From contig NZ_CP156626.1 in assembly GCF_039852015.1 (NCBI RefSeq), forward strand, positions 806,001 to 870,000: a stretch of DNA of 64,000 bases, written 5' to 3'. Of the stretch, positions 18,962 to 27,856 are shown piece after piece; within the stretch, counting starts at the first letter, position 1; each line of letters begins with the position of its first letter. The notes beneath the pieces were generated by a model. It was not told the origin of the DNA. It saw only the letters and a program-made list of their open reading frames with translations, and did not search any database. This DNA comes from Robbsia sp. KACC 23696. Its GTDB lineage: Bacteria > Pseudomonadota > Gammaproteobacteria > Burkholderiales > Burkholderiaceae. The position numbers and the translations under genes were made by a program.

Positions 18962-20509
18962 ATGGAGCGCACGATGGCGCACGGGAATCGAACGGGGTCC
19001 GCCGGGATCGCGACAAACGCATTGCCGAATTCGGACGCGGGGAGACGGGGCACGCCGGGCGGGGACGGGACGACGGAAGCGGTCGATGGCATTCATGGCG
19101 AAACAGAGGGACCCACGCTGATCGATACGGTCATCGCGTGGGTCCGTTCGCGCGTGGAGGCGCGCTTGCTGTCGCGAGGAGAGCGTTTGCCGTCGCTACG
19201 GCAGATGGCCCACATGCTCAAGGTGTCGAAGGCGACGGTGGTCACCGCGTATGACCGGATGTTGGCGCAGGATCTGATCGAATCGCGCCCGGGTGCCGGC
19301 TTCTACGTGCTCGGCCCGGCGCCGGTTCGGACGCTGCACACCGAAGCGCCGGATCTGGCGCGCGAGGTCGACCCGCTCTGGGTGACGCGACAATCTCTGG
19401 AGGCGGCCGAAAGCTCGTTGAAGCCAGGCTGCGGATGGATGCCTGCGTCGTGGATGCCGGAGGAGGCGATTCGTCGTGGTCTACGCGCGTTGTCACGCGC
19501 GCGCACCGAAACATTGAGTGAATACGGCGTGCCGCTGGGTCTGGCGGCACTCCGCCATCAGTTGAGCCAGCGGCTTGCGAAAAACGGCGTGCCGGCCGCG
19601 CCGGAGCAGATCATTCTGACGGACTCCGGCTCGCACTCATTGGATCTTCTGTGTCGTTATCTCATTGGACCGGGCGACACCGTGCTCGTCGACGATCCAT
19701 GCTACTTCAACTTCCAGGCGCTGCTGCGGGTACATCGCGTACGGGTGCTCGGCGTGCCGATGACGGCCGACGGTCCGGATCTGGAGGTGTTCACGCGTCT
19801 TGTCGCACAGGAGCGTCCGCGTCTGTACCTGACGAATTCGGCAATGCACAATCCCACCGGCGCGATCCTCACGCCGGTGCGTGCGCATCAGGTGCTGAAC
19901 GCGGCCCATGCGCATGGCGTCACGATCGTCGAGGACGATATCTTCGGCGACTTGGAGCATCGCGCGGCGCCCCGATACGCGGCTTTCGATGCATTGCAGC
20001 AGGTGATCGTCCTGGGGAGTTTTTCGAAAACGCTGTCGAGCGCGGCACGCTGCGGCTATATCGCGATTCGGGCGGACCTAGTGGACGCCTTGGTCGATTT
20101 GAAACTGGCGACGACGTTCGGAAATGGCGGTGTGTCCTCTGCGCTGGTGGCGCAATTGCTGCAAGATGGCACCTACCGCCGCTACCTGGATAGCCTGCGT
20201 GGCAGACTGGCCGATGCGATGGGGGAGACGCTCCGCCGGCTCGAACGCGCCGGCCTGACGCCGTGGTTGCGGCCAGAGGCGGGGATGTTTGTCTGGGCAC
20301 GCCTGCCGGAAGGTCTCGATGCCGCACAGGTGGCGCGGCGGGCCTTGGATCGCGACATCGTGCTGGCGCCGGGCGATGTCTTCAGCGTCGGCCGACGATC
20401 GCCGGACTATATGCGTTTCAATGTCTCGCAATCGTTACATCCGGCGGTGTACGACGGTCTGCGCGCCGCGATCGATGACGTCGCGGCCCGAACCGCACAC
20501 AGTCGCTGA
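18962..20509 (+). CDS. MocR-type (GntR-aminotransferase) transcriptional regulator 2
   Basis: A 515-aa regulator beginning at ATG 18962 after GGGAGCGGAAAA. It has an unusual Gly/Thr/Arg-rich N-terminal extension of about 45 residues before the GntR HTH (about residues 53-120; LPSLRQMAHMLKVSKATVVTAYDRM). The aminotransferase-like domain (about 140-510) has the PLP lysine Lys356 in GSFSKTLSSAARCGY and the ligand motif NSAMHNPTGAIL. Its GCGWMPASWMPE segment matches the linker GCGWMPGDW of the other MocR in the window, so they are paralogues. Its position, divergent from the DMT exporter, suggests it regulates that gene and itself. Confidence 0.92.
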   Translation: MERTMAHGNRTGSAGIATNALPNSDAGRRGTPGGDGTTEAVDGIHGETEGPTLIDTVIAWVRSRVEARLLSRGERLPSLRQMAHMLKVSKATVVTAYDRMLAQDLIESRPGAGFYVLGPAPVRTLHTEAPDLAREVDPLWVTRQSLEAAESSLKPGCGWMPASWMPEEAIRRGLRALSRARTETLSEYGVPLGLAALRHQLSQRLAKNGVPAAPEQIILTDSGSHSLDLLCRYLIGPGDTVLVDDPCYFNFQALLRVHRVRVLGVPMTADGPDLEVFTRLVAQERPRLYLTNSAMHNPTGAILTPVRAHQVLNAAHAHGVTIVEDDIFGDLEHRAAPRYAAFDALQQVIVLGSFSKTLSSAARCGYIAIRADLVDALVDLKLATTFGNGGVSSALVAQLLQDGTYRRYLDSLRGRLADAMGETLRRLERAGLTPWLRPEAGMFVWARLPEGLDAAQVARRALDRDIVLAPGDVFSVGRRSPDYMRFNVSQSLHPAVYDGLRAAIDDVAARTAHSR

Positions 20510-20577
20510 ACTACGCTTCGGCCGATGCAAGCCGCTTATGCGTTACGGTATGACCGGAAAACCGGAAAATGCGCGTC

Positions 20578-20604
20578 GCCGCCGCTGCCGCCGCTGCCGC
20601 CGCT
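20578..20604. repeat. Three tandem copies of GCCGCCGCT
   Basis: A perfect 9-bp unit repeated three times in the 285-bp gap between MocR 2 and the flavin reductase gene. It would code for polyalanine in one frame, but I see no convincing gene over it. It is a simple-sequence tract that may vary by slippage. Confidence 0.7.
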
Positions 20605-20794
20605 GTCGCAGTCGTCGCTGCGGTGCATTGCGATCTCTGCGTGCACGCGGGATTGTTTGCCGGCGCGCACGTTCTTTGCGGTTGGTCTACGATGCGGTAC
20701 AGACCGTTGATGGAAGCCGGCCGAGCGCGCAATCATCCGATACCGCCGGACGGTTCGTTATCAGATTGCCTTTTCTGCTTATAGGAACCAGACC

Positions 20795-21427
20795 ATGCCG
20801 CACGCTGCAAACGCCGACGACGTCCATTTCTACCATCCCGACGAAGGCCATGGGTTGGCGCACGATCCCTTCAAGGCGATCGTGGCGCCGCGGGTGATCG
20901 GCTGGATCTCGACGCAAGACAAGGCCGGCAACGTCAACTTGGCGCCATATAGTTTCTTTGGCGCCTTCGCCAGTTTTCCGCATGTCATTGGGTTTTCCAG
21001 TGAGGGGCGCAAGGACAGCTTGCGCAATATCGAAGAGACCGGCGAGTTCGTCTGGAGCCTGACCAGCGCGGAACTGGCCAAGCAGATGAACCAGAGCGCA
21101 GCGCCGGTGGCGCATGGCGTCGACGAATTCGATCTGGCCGGACTGGCGAAGGGCAGCGGCCGCAACGTGTCGGTACCGCACGTCGCGGACGCGCCGGCGT
21201 CGCTCGAATGCAAGCTACTGCAGATCGTCCGACTCAAGGGCTTGGATGGCAAGGACTTGGATAACTGGTTGGTCCTGGGCCAGGTGGTCGGCGTGCATAT
21301 CCGCAAGACCTTCCTGAAGGATGGCCTGTTCGATACCGTCGCCGCCAACCCGGTCATGCGGGCCGGTTATCGCGGCGACTATCTGGGCATCGGCGAGCTG
21401 TTCGAGATGATCCGTCCGTCGGCGTAA
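20795..21427 (+). CDS. Flavin reductase-like (DIM6/NTAB) FMN-binding protein
   Basis: A 210-aa cytoplasmic protein of the flavin reductase-like domain family. ATG 20795 follows TAGGAACC. The split-barrel FMN-binding core is seen in IVAPRVIGWISTQDKAGNVN, LAPYSFFGAFASFPHVIGFS, KDSLRNIEETGEFVWSL and KLLQIVRL...VVGVHIRK. Family members bind FMN and act as flavin reductases or stand-alone oxidoreductases. No partner monooxygenase gene is adjacent. It follows MocR 2 on the same strand after 285 bp, but a separate promoter is likely. Confidence 0.88.
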   Translation: MPHAANADDVHFYHPDEGHGLAHDPFKAIVAPRVIGWISTQDKAGNVNLAPYSFFGAFASFPHVIGFSSEGRKDSLRNIEETGEFVWSLTSAELAKQMNQSAAPVAHGVDEFDLAGLAKGSGRNVSVPHVADAPASLECKLLQIVRLKGLDGKDLDNWLVLGQVVGVHIRKTFLKDGLFDTVAANPVMRAGYRGDYLGIGELFEMIRPSA

Positions 21428-21462
21428 GCGGAAGCGGAGGCACGCCTGCGGGGAAGATACAT

Positions 21463-22077
21463 TCAGATCGGAACGACGTTGTATCGGCGCATGATCGCCT
21501 GGGCCTCGAACGATTGCGCGGGGTCGATGCTTCGTGTGTTCGATACCGTCAGCCCTTTGTCCTGCATCGCTCTGTCGAACAATGCGATGCAGAACTGATC
21601 GGACTTGAATCGCGAGCGATACCGCAGTCCGTCGACTGTGGGATTCGCATGCATGTGAAGCAGCGCCGCCCATGTCCGGGTACGGAAATAACTGTCGTCC
21701 GTGATGTTGGAGGCGGAGTCGCCGAGATCGATCAATGGCTCGTCCGCGAATTGCGCGAGATGCAAAGGTTTCCGGCAAGCGATGTCGCAGGTCCAGCGCG
21801 CCTGCATTTTCCCCAGCGGAATCGTAATGGCCGTTCCTGCCGCGCGGATCATATTGTGGCGAACCACCGTTTCCATCCAGCAAGTCGGCAGATCCATGCC
21901 AAGGTAAAGCACGCCGAAAGGCGCAGATCCGGGCGGGCAATCGTAGCGGTTGTTGCCTTCGACACTGGGTTTCAGCGGATCCTGCCCCGCCCAATAAACG
22001 CGGTGAAGCAGTTCGCGCGTGACTGTTTGCGTTGCAACGACAAACGCGGCGTCGAGCATGGGCATCGGGCCATTCAT
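21463..22077 (-). CDS. RES-domain toxin (probable NAD+-degrading enzyme)
   Basis: A 204-aa protein with the RES family signature: Arg26 in ELLHRVYW, Tyr58 and Glu69 in VLYLGMDLPTCWMETV, and Ser155 in GLRYRSRF, the conserved R, E and S that name the domain. RES toxins such as MbcT degrade NAD+ by phosphorolysis or hydrolysis and stop growth; this activity is inferred from the family. The length is normal for the family. ATG 22077 overlaps the stop of the upstream antitoxin gene by 4 bp (ATGA), the usual antitoxin-first order. The module sits between housekeeping-type genes and is probably accessory. Confidence 0.88.
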   Translation of the reverse strand: MNGPMPMLDAAFVVATQTVTRELLHRVYWAGQDPLKPSVEGNNRYDCPPGSAPFGVLYLGMDLPTCWMETVVRHNMIRAAGTAITIPLGKMQARWTCDIACRKPLHLAQFADEPLIDLGDSASNITDDSYFRTRTWAALLHMHANPTVDGLRYRSRFKSDQFCIALFDRAMQDKGLTVSNTRSIDPAQSFEAQAIMRRYNVVPI

Positions 22078-23021
22078 ATGCCTTTCCCTTCGCTCAGATC
22101 CGCATGCAGGGCCTTTTTCACAACGGCCAATAACGATGTCTCGTCAGGCAGTGTCAGATAGCGTCGAAGGTCTTCCCGAAGCGCCCGCCGCGCGAGCGGA
22201 AGATGCTCCGTCGACAACAGGCATTCAAACGGGCGGAGTCCATTGAGGCTACCGTTCGGCGCAGCAAAGAACGCATACACGGCCCAGTCGTCCGCCGTTT
22301 CCGCTGTCGCGAGCCAGTCTGCGGTGGTGGCGCCCGCAATCTGCGCATCGAGTGCCCAAGCCGGAATCCGATATTCGCCATCGACGGGGTTTTTCAAGGC
22401 GAACAGTTTCTTCTCGCGGATCCGCTTCCGGATGGCCGCTTCCTTGACGCCGCACAGCGCGCTGGCCTGCAACACGGTCTTGAATTCGCTGGATTGGAGC
22501 AGTGCGGTCTTCGTGCGCAGCCCGCTTTCCAGCAATGCCTGCCAGCCCTGATCGATCGATGGATTCTCACCCTCGGCTTCACACTTGTCGGCGAGCGTCA
22601 CCGCGATGTGCTGAATGAGCTGACCGGCTGTGCGCTTCTCCGAAGGACGCTGCTGTATTTCCTTTACGGACTCGATGGTTTTTTCGAAAACGGCCTTCAT
22701 GAACGCGAGTTGCGTCGGGAGGGCGTCATAGTGGAGTTCGCATCCTTGAAGCTGGACCGCGACCCGCTGATTGTCTGGATCGAACATACCGTTTTCCGTT
22801 TCCGAAGAGACTGAGCAATGCAGCGACAGCGCTACATATTTCTCAGTATCGGCGGTTTTAAACGACACGATAACCCTGTCCAAATGGCCAGCCCGCTCGA
22901 TGTCGGACACATGCCACCGGAGCGCCTCTTTTCCGACGGACTGCGGAAATGACTGAGGCGGACGCGCTTCCCCCAGTTGTCCGGGCGTATCGGCCAGCGT
23001 CGATGCGTGCGTTGATGCCAT
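22074..23021 (-). CDS. Probable large antitoxin of the RES module (HTH plus MbcA/ParS-like toxin-binding region)
   Basis: A 315-aa protein starting at ATG 23021 after a strong AGGAGGG Shine-Dalgarno. Residues 181-222 look like a helix-turn-helix (KTVLQASALCGVKEAAIRKR, then LFALKNP...YRIPAWALD), as in the N-terminal region of RES-associated antitoxins. Residues 244-268 (DDWAVYAFFAAPNGSLNG, LRPFECLL) match the W..Y.FF..PN..L.G..P.E.L pattern of the DUF2384/MbcA toxin-binding domain. The first 170 residues are extra: a beta-rich region (VIVSFKTADTEKYVALSLHC) and a helical segment around 100-145 that I do not recognise. Usual antitoxins of this class are 120-160 aa. It overlaps the toxin gene by 4 bp and has tandem repeats just upstream. 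Confidence 0.72.
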   Translation of the reverse strand: MASTHASTLADTPGQLGEARPPQSFPQSVGKEALRWHVSDIERAGHLDRVIVSFKTADTEKYVALSLHCSVSSETENGMFDPDNQRVAVQLQGCELHYDALPTQLAFMKAVFEKTIESVKEIQQRPSEKRTAGQLIQHIAVTLADKCEAEGENPSIDQGWQALLESGLRTKTALLQSSEFKTVLQASALCGVKEAAIRKRIREKKLFALKNPVDGEYRIPAWALDAQIAGATTADWLATAETADDWAVYAFFAAPNGSLNGLRPFECLLSTEHLPLARRALREDLRRYLTLPDETSLLAVVKKALHADLSEGKGI

Positions 23022-23062
23022 GCTTCCCTCCTATAACCTCGCTACCCCTCACCACCTCGAAG

Positions 23063-23098
23063 GTTACGCTAGTTACGCAAGTTACACAAGTTGCGACC
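23063..23098. repeat. Four tandem 9-bp repeats upstream of the toxin-antitoxin operon
   Basis: Units GTTACGCTA (23063-23071), GTTACGCAA (23072-23080), GTTACACAA (23081-23089) and GTTGCGACC (23090-23098) sit 42 to 77 bp before the antitoxin ATG. On the transcribed strand they read GGTCGCAAC, TTGTGTAAC, TTGCGTAAC, TAGCGTAAC. The iteron-like spacing, close to one helical turn, suggests cooperative binding by the HTH antitoxin for autoregulation. Confidence 0.75.
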
Positions 23099-23164
23099 AC
23101 ACCGCCCGCCCTCATTCCCGGCCCGCTTCTAGCCGATTCCCGCCGCTTCCCGCGGATTCGCGGC

Positions 23165-25162
23165 TTAGATGACGAACACGCTGACTGCCTGATTCAGTTG
23201 TTCCGCCCGTTGTCGCAATTCCCCAGCTTCATGCGCGGCATCCTCGACGCGTGCGGCATTCTGCTGCGTGGCCTCGCCGATTTGCAAAACCGCCTGGTTC
23301 ACCTGCTCGATCCCGCCGCGCTGTTCGCGCGAGGCGATATTCACATCGCCGATGATGGTGCCGACTTGCCGGACCTGGGCAACGATCGATGCCATTGTGT
23401 CGTGGGCGCTCGCGGCTTCGCCAGCGCCTTCGGCGGCGCGCTTCACGGACTCGTCGACCAGCGTTTCGATATCCTTGACGGCAGCCGCGCTGCGCTGCGC
23501 GAGTGCGCGAACCTCACCGGCGACGACGGCAAACCCCTTGCCATGCTCGCCCGCGCGCGCGGCTTCCACGGCTGCATTCAACGCGAGGATATTGGTCTGA
23601 AACGCGATGCCTTCGATCAATGTCGTGATATCGCCGATGCGCTTCGACGAGGCCGCCACGCCCGCCATGGTCGTTGCCAGCCGTTGCACCGCCTCGCCGC
23701 CCGCCTGCGCCGCGGAAATGGCATCCGTGACCTTGGCTTCGGCCTGCGCGGTATGTTCGGCGTTTTGCTGCACGATCGACGTCATCTGCTCCATGCTGGC
23801 GGCGGTTTCCTCGACGCTGGCGGCCTGTTCCGTGACCCGTTCGGCGATGTCATGGCTGGTGGCCGCGATCCGATCCGTCCGTGCGCTGATATCGCCGGCT
23901 GCCGCGCGAACATCACGGACGATGCGGGCGAGCCCCGCGCCCGTACCATCGATGGACCGCAGTAACGCACCGATATCGTCCTCGCGCGTGCTACCCAGGC
24001 GCACCGTCAGGTCGCCCGCGGCGATACGACTGGCGGCGGCGCTGGCCTGCGCCAGCGGCGTTCCGATCATCCGGCGGACGATCAGTAACAAGACGACGGC
24101 GAACACGATCACCGCGATCAGGCCGGCCAACAGGAAACGGTTGCGGATCGAATGAGCCTGGGCGAGCAGATCGTCTTCGTAAGCAATGCCGCCGATGAGC
24201 CAGCCCCATTGCGGCAAGGTCCGGTAGACGATGACCTTACGCCCGTCGTGCACGTGCGGGTCGCGAAACGGCAGCGCCGTGCTGTCGGTTGCATCGAAGA
24301 CCAGACGACCGGTGCCGTTGTCGAGCATCGCCTGGAAGGGTGCGATGCGCGCATCCGCGGGCTTGCCGACGACGCCATCGCCCGGATGGACCAGCAGCGC
24401 GCCACGACCGGGGCCTTTCGAGGCATCCAACACGAAGAAATAGCCTTTGCCACTGATCGGCGTGTCCGCGATCGACTGTTGCAGTGCCGCGACTTCCGCT
24501 TCGATATCGACACCGACGAACAATGCGCCGATCACGCGTCCGGTGCCATCCGCGATGGGTTGGTATTTCGTGATGTAGTGCTTCCCGAACAACATCGCAA
24601 TGCCCGAGAAAGGTCGATTTGCGACGATCAACGGATAGGCGGGGCTGCTGCGATCGAGCAGCGTGCCAACCGCGCGCGCGCCGGTTTGCGTTTTCAGCGA
24701 CGTCGTGACCCGCACGAAGTCGTCGCCGTGCCGGGCGAACACGGTGGCCAGGGCACCGCTGCGCGACGTGAACTGATCCGGTATATCGAAGTTCATGTCG
24801 AGGACCGTGTCGCCGGCCCGAATCGTCGGCGCTGCGACGCCGCCGATATCGATCGTTTGGGCTTCGTCGAGTGCGAAGGTACGCGGCATGAAACTTTGGA
24901 ATAAGGACATCGACCGGCCGACCTCGGCATTGACGGCCTTGTCGTACAACGACACCATGGTTTCGATGCCGTGATTGTCGTGGTCTATCTGATCGAGCGC
25001 CTCATCGCGCATCGCATTGCCTGTGATCTGCGTCATGGCAATCGTGAAGGTAGCGATCAGGATCGCTGCGACTACAGCCGCCAGGATCGAGAATCGCGTA
25101 CCGACATTCAGGCGCCGCGGCGCACGGAACGCGGGCGCGGAGGGGGAAATAACATTGGACAT
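23165..25162 (-). CDS. Methyl-accepting chemotaxis protein with periplasmic Cache-type sensor
   Basis: A 665-aa chemoreceptor. TM1 is about residues 25-45 and TM2 about 341-364; the large periplasmic part between them resembles a double Cache sensor ([60 protein letters not shown]). HAMP follows TM2 ([20 protein letters not shown]). The signalling hairpin includes [20 protein letters not shown] and the tip [20 protein letters not shown] (about 511-530). There is no C-terminal NWETF-type CheR tether. No che or flagellar genes are in the window. The gene is transcribed from its own region, with a possible sigma-28 promoter 125-150 bp upstream. The ligand is unknown. Confidence 0.93.
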   Translation of the reverse strand: MSNVISPSAPAFRAPRRLNVGTRFSILAAVVAAILIATFTIAMTQITGNAMRDEALDQIDHDNHGIETMVSLYDKAVNAEVGRSMSLFQSFMPRTFALDEAQTIDIGGVAAPTIRAGDTVLDMNFDIPDQFTSRSGALATVFARHGDDFVRVTTSLKTQTGARAVGTLLDRSSPAYPLIVANRPFSGIAMLFGKHYITKYQPIADGTGRVIGALFVGVDIEAEVAALQQSIADTPISGKGYFFVLDASKGPGRGALLVHPGDGVVGKPADARIAPFQAMLDNGTGRLVFDATDSTALPFRDPHVHDGRKVIVYRTLPQWGWLIGGIAYEDDLLAQAHSIRNRFLLAGLIAVIVFAVVLLLIVRRMIGTPLAQASAAASRIAAGDLTVRLGSTREDDIGALLRSIDGTGAGLARIVRDVRAAAGDISARTDRIAATSHDIAERVTEQAASVEETAASMEQMTSIVQQNAEHTAQAEAKVTDAISAAQAGGEAVQRLATTMAGVAASSKRIGDITTLIEGIAFQTNILALNAAVEAARAGEHGKGFAVVAGEVRALAQRSAAAVKDIETLVDESVKRAAEGAGEAASAHDTMASIVAQVRQVGTIIGDVNIASREQRGGIEQVNQAVLQIGEATQQNAARVEDAAHEAGELRQRAEQLNQAVSVFVI

Positions 25163-25243
25163 GCGGACGGACTTTTCGGATGGAGAAGCGTGTCGCCAAC
25201 GATGGCATTCGCGTGTTTAACGGAATCGCCATCACTCACAGTT

Positions 25244-25268
25244 CGCCCATTTCCGGTAAGAATGGGCG
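25244..25268. repeat. Inverted repeat in the chemoreceptor leader
   Basis: CGCCCATT (25244-25251) and AATGGGCG (25261-25268) form a perfect 8-bp stem with a 9-nt loop about 85-105 bp before the chemoreceptor start. It could be a protein-binding site or a leader hairpin. Confidence 0.5.
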
Positions 25269-25285
25269 CGAACCGACGCACCAGT

Positions 25286-25311
25286 TTATCGTTGTTCTTA
25301 TTTAAACGTTT
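25286..25311 (-). promoter_or_regulatory. Possible sigma-28 (flagellar) promoter of the chemoreceptor gene
   Basis: Read on the minus strand, AAACGTTT (25311-25304), a 10-bp gap and AACGATAA (25293-25286) resemble the sigma-28 consensus TAAAGTTT-N11-GCCGATAA, at 6 of 8 in each element. Many chemoreceptors use sigma-28. The spacer is one base short. Confidence 0.33.
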
Positions 25312-25495
25312 GTATGATTTTGGCGGCACGTGATGCGCACTGCAAAGATGCTTACCGTGCGCCGATTCTACGCGATTGGCGATCGATCAACGGCTGCGCC
25401 GGTGTTTCGCGGTATTTTTGTCACACCGCGCCGGCAGGGCCGTGCGACGAAGCGGGTCGACGGCCCTGTCCGGCGACGTCGCTCCCGTACGGGTC

Positions 25496-27106
25496 TTAAA
25501 CCGTCGATCGGCGGCTCAATCGGAAAACCAGTAAAAAGGCAACGAACATCAACACGCCGCCTGTCACCAGACTGGCGCCGATCGCGCCGCGGTAGGCGTC
25601 GGCCAGGGTGTGTTGTTGGGCGACCGGAAGCGCGCGCATGGCACTGATGCCGCGTTCGAGCAGCGTGTGGATATCGACGTCGAGGTGCATGGACGCGAGG
25701 CGCTGATTCAGCACGAACGCCATCACACCGCCCGACAGTGCCGTGCCCAGTGACCCGCCGAGTGAACGGATGAAGGACATCGATGCCGTGGCGGCGCCCA
25801 GCGCGTCGCGTGGCACGGTGTTTTGCACGACTACCGTGGCATTCGGCATGCCGATGCCCATGCCGGTACCGAGCACGGCCATCACGATCAGAAATGCCGG
25901 GATCGGTGCGTCCCAATGCGCGCAGATCGCGAGCAGGGCCAGCCCGAGAAATTCGAGAAAGACACCCAGCGCGAGCAGCTGCGTGAAGCGCTTCGTACGC
26001 GAGGAAATGCGGCCGCCCACGACGGAGCTGATCATCATCGCGATCACCTGCGGCAACATCATCATGCCCGACTCGGCCGGCGATTGTCCCTGGACCAGTT
26101 GGTAGTAGAGCGGCATGAAGACCAACGATCCCATCATCGCGAAGGCCATGACGCCGGATGCGGTGACACTGACCGCATACGGTGGCAGCCGGAACAACGA
26201 CAGATCGAGAATCGGTTCGGCGGCGCGGCGCTCCACGGCCAGCAGCATGCCGAACGCGGCGAAGGCGAGGGCGGCAAGGCCGATCTGAGACAGCAGCGCA
26301 TGCGACGATACATCCCCGCTGCCGGTCGTGGCATCGTGTACCGCGCCACCACTGTTCAGCAACAGCAACAAAGCGGCGGTGCCGATGCTCAACAAGGCGG
26401 CGCCGGCATAGTCGATCTGGTGATGGCCGCCGCGTAAGCCCTTCGGCAAGGCAATGAGTACTAATGCCAGCGAGACGACACCGATCGGCAGGTTGATCAG
26501 GAACACCCAGCGCCACGACGCGTGCGATGTGATCAGGCCGCCCAGCAAGGGGCCGGTCACGCTGCTTACCGCAAAGGCACCGGTGAAGAGGCCCTGGTAA
26601 CGGCCGCGTTCGGCCGGGGTGACGATGCTGCCGATCACGGTCTGCGCCAGCGTCATCAGGCCGCCCGCCCCCAGTCCTTGCAGACCGCGGAACAAAATCA
26701 ACTGCGTCATCGTGTGGGCGGACCCGCATAACAAAGACGCCAGCAGAAAGACGACGATGCTGATGGCGAAGAGCGGCCTGCGTCCGTACATATCGGACAG
26801 CTTGCCGTAGAGCGGGGCGCTGATGGTGGAGGTCAGCATGAAGGCCGTCACCACCCAGGTCATATGGACCAGTCCGCCCAGATCGCTGGCGATCACCGGC
26901 AACGCGGTAGAAACGATACTCTGGTCCAGAGCGGCCAGGATCATCGCCAACATCAAGCCGGCGAAGATGACCTTGCGCCGGCCGGGTGCGACTAAAGGGA
27001 CATCGGACTGGGGGGGCGAGGCGGTTGTGTTGGATGACAGGGTGCGGGAATTCGGCAAAACAAAGCTCCGCAAGTAGAGGGCAAAACGCGGCGGCTGGCG
27101 GCGCAC
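25496..27106 (-). CDS. MFS multidrug efflux transporter, DHA2 (14-TM) family
   Basis: A 536-aa inner-membrane drug:H+ antiporter of the DHA2 type (EmrB/QacA-like, MDR group), with about 14 hydrophobic segments. Motifs: LDQSIVSTALPVIASDLGG at TM1, GKLSDMYGRRPLF (motif A) after TM2, LFRGLQGLGAGGLMTLAQ at TM4, and the antiporter motif C region VTGPLLGGLI near TM5. The longest frame begins at GTG 27106 without a good ribosome site; TTG 27058 has GGAG seven bases upstream and could be the true start. No periplasmic adaptor (EmrA) gene is next to it. It is divergent from the thioesterase gene, and a tandem repeat lies in the shared gap. Confidence 0.9.
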   Translation of the reverse strand: MRRQPPRFALYLRSFVLPNSRTLSSNTTASPPQSDVPLVAPGRRKVIFAGLMLAMILAALDQSIVSTALPVIASDLGGLVHMTWVVTAFMLTSTISAPLYGKLSDMYGRRPLFAISIVVFLLASLLCGSAHTMTQLILFRGLQGLGAGGLMTLAQTVIGSIVTPAERGRYQGLFTGAFAVSSVTGPLLGGLITSHASWRWVFLINLPIGVVSLALVLIALPKGLRGGHHQIDYAGAALLSIGTAALLLLLNSGGAVHDATTGSGDVSSHALLSQIGLAALAFAAFGMLLAVERRAAEPILDLSLFRLPPYAVSVTASGVMAFAMMGSLVFMPLYYQLVQGQSPAESGMMMLPQVIAMMISSVVGGRISSRTKRFTQLLALGVFLEFLGLALLAICAHWDAPIPAFLIVMAVLGTGMGIGMPNATVVVQNTVPRDALGAATASMSFIRSLGGSLGTALSGGVMAFVLNQRLASMHLDVDIHTLLERGISAMRALPVAQQHTLADAYRGAIGASLVTGGVLMFVAFLLVFRLSRRSTV

Positions 27107-27117
27107 GAAAGAAGCAT

Positions 27118-27143
27118 ATCGATGCTATCTATCGATGGTATCG
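27118..27143. repeat. Tandem 13-bp direct repeat in the efflux/thioesterase divergent gap
   Basis: ATCGATGCTATCT (27118-27130) is followed at once by ATCGATGGTATCG (27131-27143), 11 of 13 positions identical. It sits just upstream of the DHA2 start and 167 bp before the thioesterase ATG, a position suited to an operator. No regulator gene is adjacent. Confidence 0.6.
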
Positions 27144-27309
27144 TTTTATATCGTTGAAAGCCGAGGTAAGGAATCGCTTGTTGCGCGCGGTCCGACGCAC
27201 GTATCAGAGGTATGATGACATGCCTGCGCGGGCGGGTCCTTCCGCGTCTGCCGGCATGCGGCAGCACGCATGCATCGCGATATTCTCCTCTCTACGAAAG
27301 CAAAACACG

Positions 27310-27822
27310 ATGAACGAGGCCAGTCACCAATTGTCGATGACGGTGTTGATGACACCCGATATGGCGAACTTCTCCGGCAATGTGCACGGCGGCGCCGTCT
27401 TGAAATTACTCGACGGCGTTGCCTACGCCTGCGCCAGCCGATATGCGGGGCGCTACGTCGTGACGCTGTCGGTCGATCAGGTGGTGTTCCGGCAGCCGAT
27501 CTACGTTGGCGAGCTTGTGCATTTCCTGGCGGCGGTGAACTATACCGGGCGCAGTTCAATGGAAATCGGGATCAAGGTGGTCACCGAAAATATTCGCAAC
27601 CAGGTCGTCCGACACACCAATAGCTGCTATTTCACGATGGTGGCCGTCGATGACGAAGGCCGCTCGGTAGAGGTGCCGGTGCTGCAGCCCGCGACCAAGG
27701 AAGAGCAGGAGCGCTTCCGCAAGGCGCAACTCCGGCGGCAACTCCGGAAGGAAATGGAAGACCGTTATCAGTCGATCCGCGCTTCGGGCTTCGATTCCGT
27801 CGGCGACACGCAGGACATCTAG
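27310..27822 (+). CDS. YciA-like acyl-CoA thioesterase (hotdog fold)
   Basis: A 170-aa cytoplasmic thioesterase that hydrolyses acyl-CoA to free acid and CoA. ATG 27310 is chosen because it begins the conserved N-terminus (LSMTVLMTPDMANFSGNVHG); the frame is open about 100 codons upstream, but that stretch looks non-coding. The hotdog signature FSGNVHGGAVLKLLDGVAYACA includes the catalytic-region Asp in LLDGVA, followed by VTLSVDQVVFRQPIYVGELV. The C-terminus is a charged, Arg/Glu/Gln-rich helix (ATKEEQERFRKAQLRRQL). No operon partner is apparent. Confidence 0.92.
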   Translation: MNEASHQLSMTVLMTPDMANFSGNVHGGAVLKLLDGVAYACASRYAGRYVVTLSVDQVVFRQPIYVGELVHFLAAVNYTGRSSMEIGIKVVTENIRNQVVRHTNSCYFTMVAVDDEGRSVEVPVLQPATKEEQERFRKAQLRRQLRKEMEDRYQSIRASGFDSVGDTQDI

Positions 27823-27856
27823 CCGAAACCGATCGCGCGACGGGCCGAGCGCCCGC

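Larger units (their letters stand above)
25163..25495. other. Intergenic region between chemoreceptor and DHA2 efflux gene (333 bp)
   Basis: It holds the chemoreceptor leader with an inverted repeat and a candidate sigma-28 promoter (both listed). It also has CAGGGCCG (25435-25442) pairing with CGGCCCTG (25461-25468) across an 18-nt loop, downstream of the efflux gene and without a T-tract. I see no gene. Confidence 0.6.

Noticed and set aside
20569-20784. Possible 71-aa Ala-rich small protein over the GCCGCCGCT repeats
   Set aside because: The Ala run comes from the simple repeat, the remainder has no protein-like features, and no ribosome site is seen.
23063-23098. Short CRISPR array
   Set aside because: The repeats are contiguous 9-bp units with no spacers; they look like iterons or operators.
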